Shown piece after piece: positions 16,558-24,773 of a stretch of DNA of 64,000 nt. The first letter of the stretch is position 1; each line of letters starts with the position of its first letter. Origin of the DNA: JALNZF01 sp964447405 (GTDB taxonomy: Bacteria > Nitrospirota > UBA9217); the NCBI GenBank assembly GCA_964447405.1, contig CAYUSP010000003.1:682001-746000 (forward strand), read 5' to 3'. The notes below the pieces were generated by a model. The model worked only from the letters and a program-made list of their open reading frames with translations. It had not been told where the DNA came from and searched no databases. Position numbers and translations under genes: made by a program.

Positions 16558-17382
16558 TTAGCGTATCTCGTAGTTCAGCGTCTGGCGCTGACCGCCGCGG
16601 ATGAGGTCAATGGAGATGTACCGCTCGTTCCTGAGTCCCTGGTAAAGCTGGAAGAACTTGGAGGGATCGTCAACATCCTGCGAATTGACCCGCTGGATCA
16701 CATCATTGTTCTGGATCCCGATCTTCTCATAGATGCTGCCCGGCACGATCTCGCTGATCTTGAACCCCACGGTCTTTCCCTGCTCCATATGGGGCAGCGC
16801 ACGCGCCTGCGTCAGTATCTGGCTCATGTTTTCCGTGCTCGCGATCATTTCTTTCTGGTCCACCATCCATTTGCCATCGGAGAGCTTTTTTACACCGTTT
16901 ACGCCCGGCTTTGGGATGGAGACGATCTTGGTGTCGTCGATGATCTGGATGTCGACGGTCCCGCCATCCGCTTTCTGGAGCGTGACCTTGTCGCGGATAA
17001 CCTTTATGATCTGCGAACCATCAGGCAGCTTCTGGCGCGTCCGGTAAAAAGCCTGGCCCGTGCTGTCCTCAAGCACTGCGCCGGAAAAATTCGCGCCCTC
17101 CACCGTCCCGATGAGCTTGTAGGTGGTGGCTTCGATTGCTGTCGCTCCCCCGGAAGGCCCTTTTCCATCACCGAAGATCCCGCGTTCAAGGATGGAGGAA
17201 TAATCGGAGAGCTCGCGCTTCGGCTCGATCGCTGGCCGTTCACGGTCCAAGGGAGCCGCGTACTTCGGAGCAGCATCAAGGCTCCTGCCGATCATCGCAT
17301 CCACCGTATCAGCAAGAAAATAAGCTGAAAACGTGAGAAGAGCAATGAGAACAAGCGTATACAGTGTTTTTTCTTCTTTCAC
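16558..17382 (-). CDS. gspC: Type II secretion system protein GspC
   Basis: 274 residues. One N-terminal membrane helix (about 7-26) is followed by the homology region that contacts the secretin (KLIGTVEGANFSGAVLE, about 90-130) and a C-terminal PDZ-like domain (about 195-270, SIYEKIGIQNNDVIQRVN). GspC links the inner-membrane platform to GspD. It is the first gene of the operon; the GTG start is preceded by AGGGGGG, and a consensus promoter lies 43-71 bases upstream. Confidence 0.92.
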   Translation of the reverse strand: MKEEKTLYTLVLIALLTFSAYFLADTVDAMIGRSLDAAPKYAAPLDRERPAIEPKRELSDYSSILERGIFGDGKGPSGGATAIEATTYKLIGTVEGANFSGAVLEDSTGQAFYRTRQKLPDGSQIIKVIRDKVTLQKADGGTVDIQIIDDTKIVSIPKPGVNGVKKLSDGKWMVDQKEMIASTENMSQILTQARALPHMEQGKTVGFKISEIVPGSIYEKIGIQNNDVIQRVNSQDVDDPSKFFQLYQGLRNERYISIDLIRGGQRQTLNYEIR

Positions 17383-17424
17383 GACAGAAATGCCCCCCTA
17401 ATGCTTCTTACCTCGTCATAAAAA

Positions 17425-17453
17425 ATTATACTCTCTGGCGGGTTTCTTGTCAA
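17425..17453 (-). promoter_or_regulatory. Sigma70 promoter of the T2SS operon
   Basis: The minus strand reads TTGACA, a 17-base spacer, then TATAAT: a full consensus sigma70 promoter. The predicted transcript starts near 17418, giving a leader of about 35 bases before gspC. Confidence 0.85.
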
Positions 17454-17465
17454 TTGTTAACAATT
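17452..17465. promoter_or_regulatory. Perfect 14-base palindrome at the T2SS -35
   Basis: AATTGTTAACAATT is its own reverse complement and overlaps the first bases of the -35 box of the gsp promoter. The position suits a repressor operator. The binding protein cannot be named from the window. Confidence 0.5.
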
Positions 17466-17537
17466 TGAGAGTAAAAGGTTTTTCCCTGTCCTGGCCGCTT
17501 CTGCAATGCTTTCCGAACAGCCGTCCGGTTCAATCGA

Positions 17538-18221
17538 TCATGCAATGAAGAACCCCTGGTAAAACCGCTCTGCCCGCTCACGGTAGCCGGGAAATATCCG
17601 TTCCGAGTCAATGGCAACGTCGGAAACATCGATGCCCTTCTCGTTCTTCAGCCATTCCTGCACCATGGCAGGAGTGACCTCGATGTGGAATTGGAGCGCA
17701 TACACCCTGTCACGAAACAGGAAAGCCTGGTTCTGATAGAGCTCCGAAGATGCGAGGCATACAGCTCCAGCAGGAAGATCGAACGTGTCGCCATGCCATT
17801 GGAAGACCTGGGCACGGTCCCGGCCTGGTATCGTGAGAGCGGACATACCGGGATCTTTCAATCCGTCGCGCGTCAGTTCAACTTCGGACCATCCAATCTC
17901 CTTGCGAGAGCCGGGATAGACACGGCTGCCGAGCACATGTGCGATCATCTGCGCACCAAGGCAGATTCCGAGTACATGCTTGTCCATTTTTATGGCCCGA
18001 TCAATCAGCAGTGCCTCGTGTACGAGATGGGGATAGGTAAGCATTTCGTACACCGCCATGGGTCCGCCCATGACCAGAAAATGGGAAAATTGATCGGGAT
18101 CGGGGACATCATCGCCCGCGCTGAGATCAACGACCGCAAAGGGTATCCCGCGCGCAAGCAAATGCTCCGCGATCGTACCCGGCCCTTCACTGAAGATGTT
18201 CTTGATGATGAGAACCCGCAT
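17538..18221 (-). CDS. Class I glutamine amidotransferase, GMP-synthase-like
   Basis: 227 residues forming a single GATase-1 domain: nucleophile Cys in GICLGAQ (about 88) and the His/Glu pair in QFHIEVTP (about 177-179). There is no synthase domain, so it belongs to the stand-alone group whose members are often annotated as GMP synthase-like or as gamma-glutamyl hydrolases; the true substrate is unknown. It starts 9 bases after the small DUF4177-like gene on the same strand and should share its promoter. Confidence 0.85.
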   Translation of the reverse strand: MRVLIIKNIFSEGPGTIAEHLLARGIPFAVVDLSAGDDVPDPDQFSHFLVMGGPMAVYEMLTYPHLVHEALLIDRAIKMDKHVLGICLGAQMIAHVLGSRVYPGSRKEIGWSEVELTRDGLKDPGMSALTIPGRDRAQVFQWHGDTFDLPAGAVCLASSELYQNQAFLFRDRVYALQFHIEVTPAMVQEWLKNEKGIDVSDVAIDSERIFPGYRERAERFYQGFFIA

Positions 18222-18230
18222 AAAGCGCGA

Positions 18231-18398
18231 TCATCCCTTCTTTGAAAAAAATATGAATGCCATAGTAGGCCGCTTGGAGGACACGGAGGTCACAAACTGG
18301 ATGCTCTCGAACACGCATCCCTTCGCCGTCCATTCGTTCAGGGTCCGTTCGATCTCTTCATCGGTCACCGTGCTGATTTCAACGACTTTATAGGACAT
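18231..18398 (-). CDS. Small DUF4177-like protein
   Basis: 55 residues, beginning MSYKVVEISTVTDEEIERTL and ending AFIFFSKKG. The pattern YKVVEI ... LNEWTAKG ... MAFIFF matches the short DUF4177 family (beta-alpha-beta), whose function is unknown. There is no ribosome site. Instead a near-consensus promoter (TTGAAA, 17 bases, TATAAT) ends 6 bases before the ATG, which points to a leaderless transcript. The glutamine amidotransferase gene follows after 9 bases. Too short for many gene callers. Confidence 0.75.
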   Translation of the reverse strand: MSYKVVEISTVTDEEIERTLNEWTAKGCVFESIQFVTSVSSKRPTMAFIFFSKKG

Positions 18399-18404
18399 GC
18401 CCGG

Positions 18405-18433
18405 ATTATAGACAAGGCGGGATTATTTTTCAA
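18405..18433 (-). promoter_or_regulatory. Promoter of the DUF4177/amidotransferase pair, leaderless
   Basis: Minus strand: TTGAAA (18428-18433), 17 bases, TATAAT (18405-18410), then six bases and the ATG at 18398. Transcription should begin at or next to the start codon. Confidence 0.75.
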
Positions 18434-18463
18434 TGATTATCGAAAAAAGCGCTTACTTTCCTG

Positions 18464-18492
18464 TTGCTAATCAGCATGAGACTCACTATAAT
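18464..18492 (+). promoter_or_regulatory. Promoter of the namZ-like gene, leaderless
   Basis: Plus strand: TTGCTA (18464-18469), 17 bases, TATAAT (18487-18492), then six bases and ATG 18499. It is back to back with the minus-strand promoter at 18405-18433, and both imply leaderless mRNAs. Confidence 0.75.
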
Positions 18493-18498
18493 TCGCCC

Positions 18499-19683
18499 AT
18501 GCTGGCCGACAAAAACGTTCTCTCTGGACTGGATCTCATTGACAAACAGTGGCCCCGGGACCTCAAAGGCGCGCGTGTCGGGCTCGTCGTGCATCCCGCT
18601 TCCGTGAACCGCAACCTGCAGCACGCGGTCACAATATGCATGAGGTCGAAGCGCTTCGAGCTCACTACGCTCTTCGGCCCGCAACACGGGATCCTCGGGC
18701 AGACCCAGGACAATATGATCGAATGGGAGGGTTTCAAAGACCAGTCCACCGGCCTCCCTGTTTACAGTTTATACGGTAAATTCCGCAAACCTCGCCCTGA
18801 GATGTTGGCGAACATTGATGTTCTGGTGGTCGACCTTCAGGATGTGGGGAGCAAATATTATACGTTCATCTGGACATTGGAACTCTGCATGCAAGCGTGC
18901 AGGAGCGCGGGCAAGGCCGTGATTGTCCTGGACCGGCCCAATCCGATAAATGGGCAGAGCGTTGAAGGGCCGCTCCTGAATCCCGAATACGCGTCCTTTG
19001 TCGGGCTTCGTCCCCTTCCCATCCGCCACGGCATGACCATCGGAGAGATCGGATCCTATCTCAGAAACACATTCCATGCCGGGCTGGACTACCGTGTCAT
19101 CGCCATGCAGGGATGGAAGCGCGGCATGTGGTTTGAACAGACAAAACTGCCCTGGGTAATGCCCTCACCTAACATGCCGACACCCGATACGGCTCTGGTC
19201 TATCCCGGCATGTGCCTGTTCGAGGCCACGAACATCTCGGAAGGCAGGGGTACCACGCGGCCCTTCGAGATCTTCGGTGCACCGTTCATCATTGCCGAGG
19301 CTATTGTGGACGTTCTCAAAGAATTCAAGCTGCCTGGCGTGATCTTCCGCCCCCTCTCGTTCCAGCCCACGTTCCAGAAACACGCGAACGCACTCTGCAA
19401 CGGCGCTCAGATCCATGTAACGAACCGTGACAGGTTCAAACCATTCAAGACCGGAGTAGCGATCCTGAAAGCCATCCACAATACGTATCCCCGCGACTTC
19501 AAGTGGAACCAGCCTCCCTATGAATATGAAGAAGTGAACCTTCCTATCGACATCCTGGCGGGAAGCGATCGGCTGCGCAAGGACGTCGAATCATGGAAGG
19601 ACATTGATGATATGGAAGCGTGGTGGAAGGAAGAAGCGAAGGCGTTTGAAAAAACAAGGAAGCAATTCTTGCTCTATAAATAG
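18499..19683 (+). CDS. namZ: DUF1343 protein, NamZ-like exo-N-acetylmuramidase
   Basis: 394 residues from ATG 18499. Family landmarks include LFGPQHGILGQ, VDLQDVGSKYYTFIW, DRPNPI and ATNISEGRGTTRPFE. Characterised members (NamZ) release N-acetylmuramic acid from the non-reducing ends of peptidoglycan fragments. No signal peptide is visible with this start, so it may act in the cytoplasm. An upstream in-frame start (18433) is unlikely because the promoter lies inside that extension. The next gene encodes a MurU-AmgK fusion, which would use the muramic acid this enzyme releases; this supports the assignment. Confidence 0.85.
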   Translation: MLADKNVLSGLDLIDKQWPRDLKGARVGLVVHPASVNRNLQHAVTICMRSKRFELTTLFGPQHGILGQTQDNMIEWEGFKDQSTGLPVYSLYGKFRKPRPEMLANIDVLVVDLQDVGSKYYTFIWTLELCMQACRSAGKAVIVLDRPNPINGQSVEGPLLNPEYASFVGLRPLPIRHGMTIGEIGSYLRNTFHAGLDYRVIAMQGWKRGMWFEQTKLPWVMPSPNMPTPDTALVYPGMCLFEATNISEGRGTTRPFEIFGAPFIIAEAIVDVLKEFKLPGVIFRPLSFQPTFQKHANALCNGAQIHVTNRDRFKPFKTGVAILKAIHNTYPRDFKWNQPPYEYEEVNLPIDILAGSDRLRKDVESWKDIDDMEAWWKEEAKAFEKTRKQFLLYK

Positions 19684-19692
19684 AACCATTTC

Positions 19693-19825
19693 ACCGCAGA
19701 GGACGCAGAGGGGAAGCATGGCGAGGAAGGCAACGGCGGGCAAGGCATTAAGCTTTGTTTAAAAACCAGAAATAATTTTGAATTAAGATTTCCTTGGAGT
19801 TGATTTCCTCTGCTTCCTCTGCGGT
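19693..19825. repeat. Empty inverted-repeat element between namZ and murU-amgK
   Basis: Arms 19693-19711 (ACCGCAGAGGACGCAGAGG) and 19807-19825 (its reverse complement with one mismatch) enclose 95 bases without a gene. The left arm begins 9 bases after the namZ stop and the right arm ends 11 bases before the next ATG. The same arm word bounds the GxxExxY cassette at 22082-22567. Confidence 0.75.
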
Positions 19826-19836
19826 AACAATTATTT

Positions 19837-21813
19837 ATGCCTGAATTCAATCTCAACATTTTCCTCCCCGCAGCTGGCCTCGGTGAACGGCTCAGACCGA
19901 TCACGAACCACATTCCCAAACCGCTCCTTCCGATACTCGGCAAGCCAATCATCGAAGGCATTCTCGATAAACTCACTCTTGTCTGCAACGGCAGCATAGG
20001 GATTAACCTCCACTACAAGCCGGATATGCTACGCGAATGGGCTGTACGATCTACCTGGGCTGACCGCATATCATTCTTTCCCGAGGACCCGATCCTCGGG
20101 ACCGGCGGCGCGCTTAAGAACGCGGAGTCATTTCTCTCCAGCAGGAACTTCATCGTCCACAACTCAGACATCCTCCTTGATATCAACTTCACCCGCCTGA
20201 TCGAAGAGCACCTCTCTTCAGGTAATATCGCCACACTTGTATGCCACCGTTTGCCGGAGCTTGCCAACGTCGTGATCGATACACACGGCCAGGTCCTGGA
20301 TGTAGAAAACCCGGGAGCATCAAAACCGGACGCATCGACCACTGCGGACAAGGTCGCCTATACCGGCGTCGCAATCTACTCACCGGACATATTGCAGTTT
20401 CTGCCATCCGGCGTTTCACATGCCACGGTCGCGTGGATAGCCGCGTCCAAGGCTGGTTTTCGAGTGCGCGCCTGGGATGTCACCGGCTCGTACTGGAACG
20501 ACGTGGGAAATCCAGTGACCTATGCACGAGGTGTACTGGACGCCCTGCGTGAAAACGGGGAAATGGTGCATGTCTCCCCTGCGGCACGATGCGGGAACAT
20601 CCTGAGCGACGGTTATCTGGTGCTCGAGTCAAACGGGGAAGTACAGGACAGCTCCCGGCTCAGGAATTGTATTGTGATGCCCGGGGCAAACGTTTCCGGC
20701 AGTCATGCGGACTGCATTCTCGGTCCGGACTACGCGGTCGCACTTACGGAATCCGACATGCAGCCGTCGGTCCATGCGGCGGAAAAGAAACGCGTATTGC
20801 TGAACGATCCGCTTTTCTCGTCGCACTTTGGGATTCACGCCATGAGCAACTGCACAGCTGCAACTCCCAACTCGCCATTCTGGTCCGACGCAATCCTGAT
20901 AGGACTCGGCGGCTCGGATAGGCGCTATTTCCGCGTACGGAACAATGGTAAGACCGCGGTCCTCATGGAGTGCCGGCAGGATGATCCGGACTATGATCGC
21001 CATTTGATTTACACCAGGTTCTTTAAAGAACATACCGTGCCCGTGCCTGAGCTCATTGCATCAGACACTGAGGGCAAACGTGCCCTGTTCGAGGACCTCG
21101 GAGACACATCGTTGTACTCATACCTGAAGCTTCCGCACGCGGCTTATGCAGTCGAGGAAGTCTATCGGAAGGTGCTCGACATCCTGGTGCAGCTCCACAC
21201 CAGGGTCACGAATCATGTATACGGGTGCCCGACACTCAGTGCGCGAGTATTCGACTATGATCATTTACGGTGGGAAACAGGTTATTTTATGGAGCGGCTC
21301 GTCACCGGACTGAAAGATATCGCGGCGTTTGATCGGGCGGCACTGGACAACGAATTCCACCGGCTTGCGGAGCGGACAGCTGCGTTGCCCAAAAGCGTGA
21401 TCCACCGGGATTTTCAATGCCAGAATATCATGATCACGGATGGAGACATGCCGCGCGTAATCGATTTCCAGGGCGCACGCATGGCGCCGCCAGGTTATGA
21501 TGTCGCATCCATGCTGTGGGACCCGTACCACCGGCTGGATGAAGGCGTCCGGGAGCGCCTTATTGGTTATTATGTGGCGGAAATGAAGAAATGTTCGGAA
21601 AATTTCGATGAGCAGGCTTTTTTGAACAGCCTGATCCCCTGCCGGCTTCAGAGACATATGCAGGCTTTGGGTGCATTTGGATTTTTGTCTGTGGTCAAGG
21701 GGAAAAAATATTTCCGCAAGCACATACCCGAGGCAATGCGACTGTTGAAAGAGGAGACTATCCTGGTCAAGGAAGAATTTCCGACGCTGGCATTGCTCGC
21801 GTCAACACTCTGA
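19837..21813 (+). CDS. Fused sugar-1-phosphate nucleotidyltransferase / sugar kinase (MurU-AmgK type)
   Basis: 658 residues in two parts. Residues 1-240: a nucleotidyltransferase with LPAAGLGERLRPIT and PKPLLPI. After a linker, residues about 345-650 form an aminoglycoside phosphotransferase-like kinase with VIHRDFQCQNIM and VIDFQGARMAPPGYD. In Pseudomonas, AmgK phosphorylates MurNAc (and GlcNAc) at C1 and MurU makes UDP-MurNAc from it, bypassing de novo synthesis; here both are in one chain in the order MurU then AmgK. Following a NamZ-like gene, this makes a short MurNAc salvage route. Substrate is inferred from context; related fusions acting on other sugars cannot be excluded. Confidence 0.82.
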   Translation: MPEFNLNIFLPAAGLGERLRPITNHIPKPLLPILGKPIIEGILDKLTLVCNGSIGINLHYKPDMLREWAVRSTWADRISFFPEDPILGTGGALKNAESFLSSRNFIVHNSDILLDINFTRLIEEHLSSGNIATLVCHRLPELANVVIDTHGQVLDVENPGASKPDASTTADKVAYTGVAIYSPDILQFLPSGVSHATVAWIAASKAGFRVRAWDVTGSYWNDVGNPVTYARGVLDALRENGEMVHVSPAARCGNILSDGYLVLESNGEVQDSSRLRNCIVMPGANVSGSHADCILGPDYAVALTESDMQPSVHAAEKKRVLLNDPLFSSHFGIHAMSNCTAATPNSPFWSDAILIGLGGSDRRYFRVRNNGKTAVLMECRQDDPDYDRHLIYTRFFKEHTVPVPELIASDTEGKRALFEDLGDTSLYSYLKLPHAAYAVEEVYRKVLDILVQLHTRVTNHVYGCPTLSARVFDYDHLRWETGYFMERLVTGLKDIAAFDRAALDNEFHRLAERTAALPKSVIHRDFQCQNIMITDGDMPRVIDFQGARMAPPGYDVASMLWDPYHRLDEGVRERLIGYYVAEMKKCSENFDEQAFLNSLIPCRLQRHMQALGAFGFLSVVKGKKYFRKHIPEAMRLLKEETILVKEEFPTLALLASTL

Positions 21814-22056
21814 TACAATCGGCTGTGCGCCTCTATCCCTCATTGCTTTCTCCACTGCCGTGATTTGCTCGTTAAGCAACTTGCACTCTTCCTCGTATTC
21901 CGTGGTCAAATTCTGCGCTTTTTCGGCGCCGATGTGCACCGAGGTCTTCACGAAGGTGAATGAGTGCATGTCCTGCAGGTCGCACAGGTTATCCTTCAAC
22001 CGCTTGAGCTCGGCTTTGAGTTCGTCGAAGGACATATCGTTATAATTCTTTGTCAT
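21802..22056 (-). CDS. Small coiled-coil protein, unknown function
   Basis: 84 residues from ATG 22056, with GAGG about 10 bases upstream. The sequence is helical and charged (FDELKAELKRLKDNLCDL and LLNEQITAVEKAMRDRG) with two heptad-like stretches separated by MHSFTFVKTSVHIGAEK. I do not recognise the family. Its last 12 bases overlap the end of the convergent murU-amgK gene. The GxxExxY cassette begins 26 bases upstream of its start. Confidence 0.6.
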   Translation of the reverse strand: MTKNYNDMSFDELKAELKRLKDNLCDLQDMHSFTFVKTSVHIGAEKAQNLTTEYEEECKLLNEQITAVEKAMRDRGAQPIVSEC

Positions 22057-22081
22057 AACACAAACCTCAAAACCTTTTTTT

Positions 22082-22567
22082 ACCGCAGAGGACGCAGAGG
22101 AAGTCAAACCCGCTGGCCTATAATCCGTTGGCGACTCTCTTAATGCCATCTTTCAAATGAACAACATTGAAGTTTATTAATAGCCCAAGCTTTTTATTGC
22201 TTAATTTCAGGTATGAAAGAATTTGTGCTTCATGAATCGGCAATATTTTCTCAACTGCCTTCAATTCAACGATAACACAATTGTCAAGCATAAGGTCTAT
22301 TCTATATCCGGCATCGATCTTCAAGCCATCATACAGGATCGGCAAGGCCATTTGAGAAAGCACGGTTAATCCGAGCTTTCGTAGTTCATGCAGCAAACAT
22401 GCTTCATACGCGCTTTCCAGCAAACCAGGACCCAAAGCTGAATGAACTTTCATTGCAGCTTCAATAATCTTACCACTAACCCCATTTATATCCATTTATT
22501 CCAGACCTCCTGTCTATCCTGCCAGTTTTTGACCTCCTCGCCTCTCACCCTCTGCGTCCTCTGCGGT
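22082..22567. mobile_element. GxxExxY cassette 2, bounded by perfect inverted repeats
   Basis: A 486-base block with perfect 19-base inverted arms at 22082-22100 (ACCGCAGAGGACGCAGAGG) and 22549-22567. It contains one GxxExxY gene. The right arm ends 7 bases before the stop codon of the CCA/poly(A) polymerase gene. The layout matches cassette 1 in gspL/gspM but with a different arm sequence; the arms match the empty element at 19693-19825. Confidence 0.65.
22118..22495 (-). CDS. GxxExxY protein (PD-(D/E)xK nuclease-fold family)
   Basis: 125 residues with the signature GLLESAY and a nuclease-like core: Asp in YRIDLML and E-x-K in IVELKAVEK, then the usual ending LGLLINFN. Role unknown. It lies within an inverted-repeat cassette, 17 bases from the left arm and 53 bases from the right. 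It is clearly related to the GxxExxY protein at 6762-7169 but divergent, so this is not a recent local duplication. Confidence 0.88.
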   Translation of the reverse strand: MDINGVSGKIIEAAMKVHSALGPGLLESAYEACLLHELRKLGLTVLSQMALPILYDGLKIDAGYRIDLMLDNCVIVELKAVEKILPIHEAQILSYLKLSNKKLGLLINFNVVHLKDGIKRVANGL

Positions 22568-22573
22568 GAAAGA

Positions 22574-23992
22574 TTATCTGAATCTCTCCAGATACACCAG
22601 CGCCTCCTGCCTGGTCGCGATAACTCCCTCTGCCTGCTTCTCCTTAATCTCCTCCAGAATCTCGCGAAACCGCGGACCCGGTGTAAGTCCAATCCCGATG
22701 AGGTCCTCACCCCTTATCAGTGGTTTCTCTTCGACCTTCAGGAATTTTGAAAAGTAGAATTCCAGGACCGCAGCCATGGTCTTCGAGGTGTCCGTAAACT
22801 TTTCCCTGGGCATGATCTCGAATGTAGCGCGCGCGTCCGCCTGGGCAAGGAGCAGACTCTCCGGCACAGACTCTCCGAGATCGCGGCAGTAGCGGTACAT
22901 GGCGTTTCTTCCCGGACCGCCTGGAGCGGAAAGATTAAACAGCCTCATGTGCTGTTTGATGACCCGGGTGACCGCTTTTTCCGTGTCTTTCGAGAGCTTC
23001 AATCGCCGGCAAATGCCCGCCGCCTTGTCCGCGCCCAGATTGTCGTGTCCATGGAACCGGACATGGCCGTCCGCATTCGTGAACGTCTCGGGCTTTGCAT
23101 TATCATGGATAAGACAGGCGAATCTGAGCGCTGCCTTTCTCGTGACCTGGTGTTCGAGCAGCTCATCGAGGTGCGCCAGTATAGCAGCTGCATGCTCTGG
23201 TGGAAGTGACTGCAGATCATCCAGTACCGCATCGATATACCCCGCTGTTTTTATGGAATGGGTCAGGACATCATGGACATGGTACCTGCCGGGAGCAAAG
23301 CCGCGGAGCGTTTCGAGTTCCGGCAGAAGCGGCGCGAGAAGACCAAGTGAATCCAGGAGCGTGAGATGCTGTTCAGCATTCCGTTCGGCAAGGATGATAA
23401 AGAGCTCATCCCGAACGCGTTCTGGAGCTGGCCGCGATATCAGGCTTGCGCGCTGCCGGATGTGCTCCGCAGTCGATGCCTCGATCGTACATCCCAACGC
23501 AGCAGCAAATCGCACTGCGCGCAAAAGACGAAGAGGGTCCTCATCCAGAACCTCCGGACTTGTCACGCGAATGACCCTGTTCTCCGCATCCTTTTTACCA
23601 TGAAAGAGATCGATCAGTCCTGCAAGAGACTGATCACGCATGAACTCCCGCAGGTCAAGCGCCATGGCATTGATGGTGAAATCCCGACGGCCAAGATCGG
23701 CCTGCAGGTCAGGACCTTCGAAGTTCGTAAAATCGAACTGAAAGGAGCCATCGTTCTCATACTTCATGACGCGCGTTATCTTTCGATCTTCGTCCAGGAA
23801 AAAAAAACTGCCCTGAATCAGATCAGCGAACGTGCGCGCCACAGCCTCCGAGCCTTCAGGCATGAGCAGGTCTATGTCCTTGAGGTCCTGTTTGCCTATC
23901 AGGAGGTCGCGGATAGCTCCGCCGACGAGATAGATGGGTTGGGGAGTTAATGAAAGCAGCTTGGCAAGATATTTCGAAGCGAGAGCATCCAT
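22574..23992 (-). CDS. CCA-adding enzyme / poly(A) polymerase family protein with HD domain
   Basis: 472 residues. The class II nucleotidyltransferase head has LVGGAIRDLL and the catalytic DID (residues about 18-43), followed by the RNA-binding neck. A central HD domain (LIHDNAKPE, about 290) is of the kind fused to bacterial tRNA nucleotidyltransferases. It most likely repairs or adds the tRNA 3' CCA, or adds poly(A). Which of these it does cannot be read from the motifs alone. The stop codon directly abuts GxxExxY cassette 2. Confidence 0.85.
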   Translation of the reverse strand: MDALASKYLAKLLSLTPQPIYLVGGAIRDLLIGKQDLKDIDLLMPEGSEAVARTFADLIQGSFFFLDEDRKITRVMKYENDGSFQFDFTNFEGPDLQADLGRRDFTINAMALDLREFMRDQSLAGLIDLFHGKKDAENRVIRVTSPEVLDEDPLRLLRAVRFAAALGCTIEASTAEHIRQRASLISRPAPERVRDELFIILAERNAEQHLTLLDSLGLLAPLLPELETLRGFAPGRYHVHDVLTHSIKTAGYIDAVLDDLQSLPPEHAAAILAHLDELLEHQVTRKAALRFACLIHDNAKPETFTNADGHVRFHGHDNLGADKAAGICRRLKLSKDTEKAVTRVIKQHMRLFNLSAPGGPGRNAMYRYCRDLGESVPESLLLAQADARATFEIMPREKFTDTSKTMAAVLEFYFSKFLKVEEKPLIRGEDLIGIGLTPGPRFREILEEIKEKQAEGVIATRQEALVYLERFR

Positions 23993-24051
23993 GGCTGATA
24001 CTTATGTATAGCAGAAAAACGCATCACTTTCAGCGCAGCATTTCTGTCAGA

Positions 24052-24747
24052 TCATTCCCCGGTCGTTGCTTCCTGAGGTTCCTCACCCGTGATCTGCCTG
24101 ATGTCCTTCAGCCGTTTTTTCCTGTCTTCCCGCACAACATACCAGTCATGAATGAGCGTCTCGATCAGGCCGATCAGGAGCTTTTCCTCGCCGGAGTCGG
24201 TGTCCTGAATTGCGGCCCCCTCACTCTCCATCCGAGCTCCGATCATGCCGCTCCTGCGCACAGACTCGATGGCCTCCCAGGTGAGCGGGTCCACCGTGCC
24301 CTTGACCTGGCGGAATTCGTCATTGAGACTGCCGGGTTGGACCTGCCAGAAATCACGAAGCATTGCGGAGAGGCAGCGCCGCGACAGGGCTGCAGCCACT
24401 TTGGGGCTGAACTCGGCGGCAAAACAAGCTTCCTGATAATCTTCGAGAATATTATGCGGAAGGGTTGTAGGAAAAGACCGGGCTCGTGAAGGCGGAATGA
24501 GCGGCCAGGTCTTGATGTGCTTACCCGTGTAAGACCGGTGGTGGCCCGATGTCTCAAGGGTGTGCAGCGAAGCATTCAGGGAGAACCGGCGGCATTTCGG
24601 ATTGGGGCAAACCACATACTTCACCACCAGGCGGCGCGGTCCGTCTGCGTTTTCCCCGGTGAGATCAGCAAAGCTTACCTGACGGTCCGCATCGGACACG
24701 GTCTGGTCCGTGCCACAGAACGCGCAATTCCAGAAATATTCACCCAT
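24052..24747 (-). CDS. DUF4145 domain protein with an N-terminal zinc-ribbon-like segment
   Basis: 231 residues from ATG 24747 (GGAGGG ribosome site). The N-terminus has CAFC and CPNPKC, a likely zinc ribbon. The C-terminal two thirds are helical (DYQEACFAAEFSPKVAAALSR ... LIETLIHDWY region) in the manner of DUF4145, a domain often found alone or with restriction and defence proteins. Its function is unknown. It is the downstream neighbour of aroB, separated by 26 bases on the same strand. Confidence 0.7.
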   Translation of the reverse strand: MGEYFWNCAFCGTDQTVSDADRQVSFADLTGENADGPRRLVVKYVVCPNPKCRRFSLNASLHTLETSGHHRSYTGKHIKTWPLIPPSRARSFPTTLPHNILEDYQEACFAAEFSPKVAAALSRRCLSAMLRDFWQVQPGSLNDEFRQVKGTVDPLTWEAIESVRRSGMIGARMESEGAAIQDTDSGEEKLLIGLIETLIHDWYVVREDRKKRLKDIRQITGEEPQEATTGE

Positions 24748-24773
24748 GGCTTCCCTCCCTGATATGCATTCCC

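Noticed and set aside
18433..18498. Longer start for the namZ-like gene
   Set aside because: The extension contains the -35 and -10 of the promoter, so it could not be transcribed as coding sequence.
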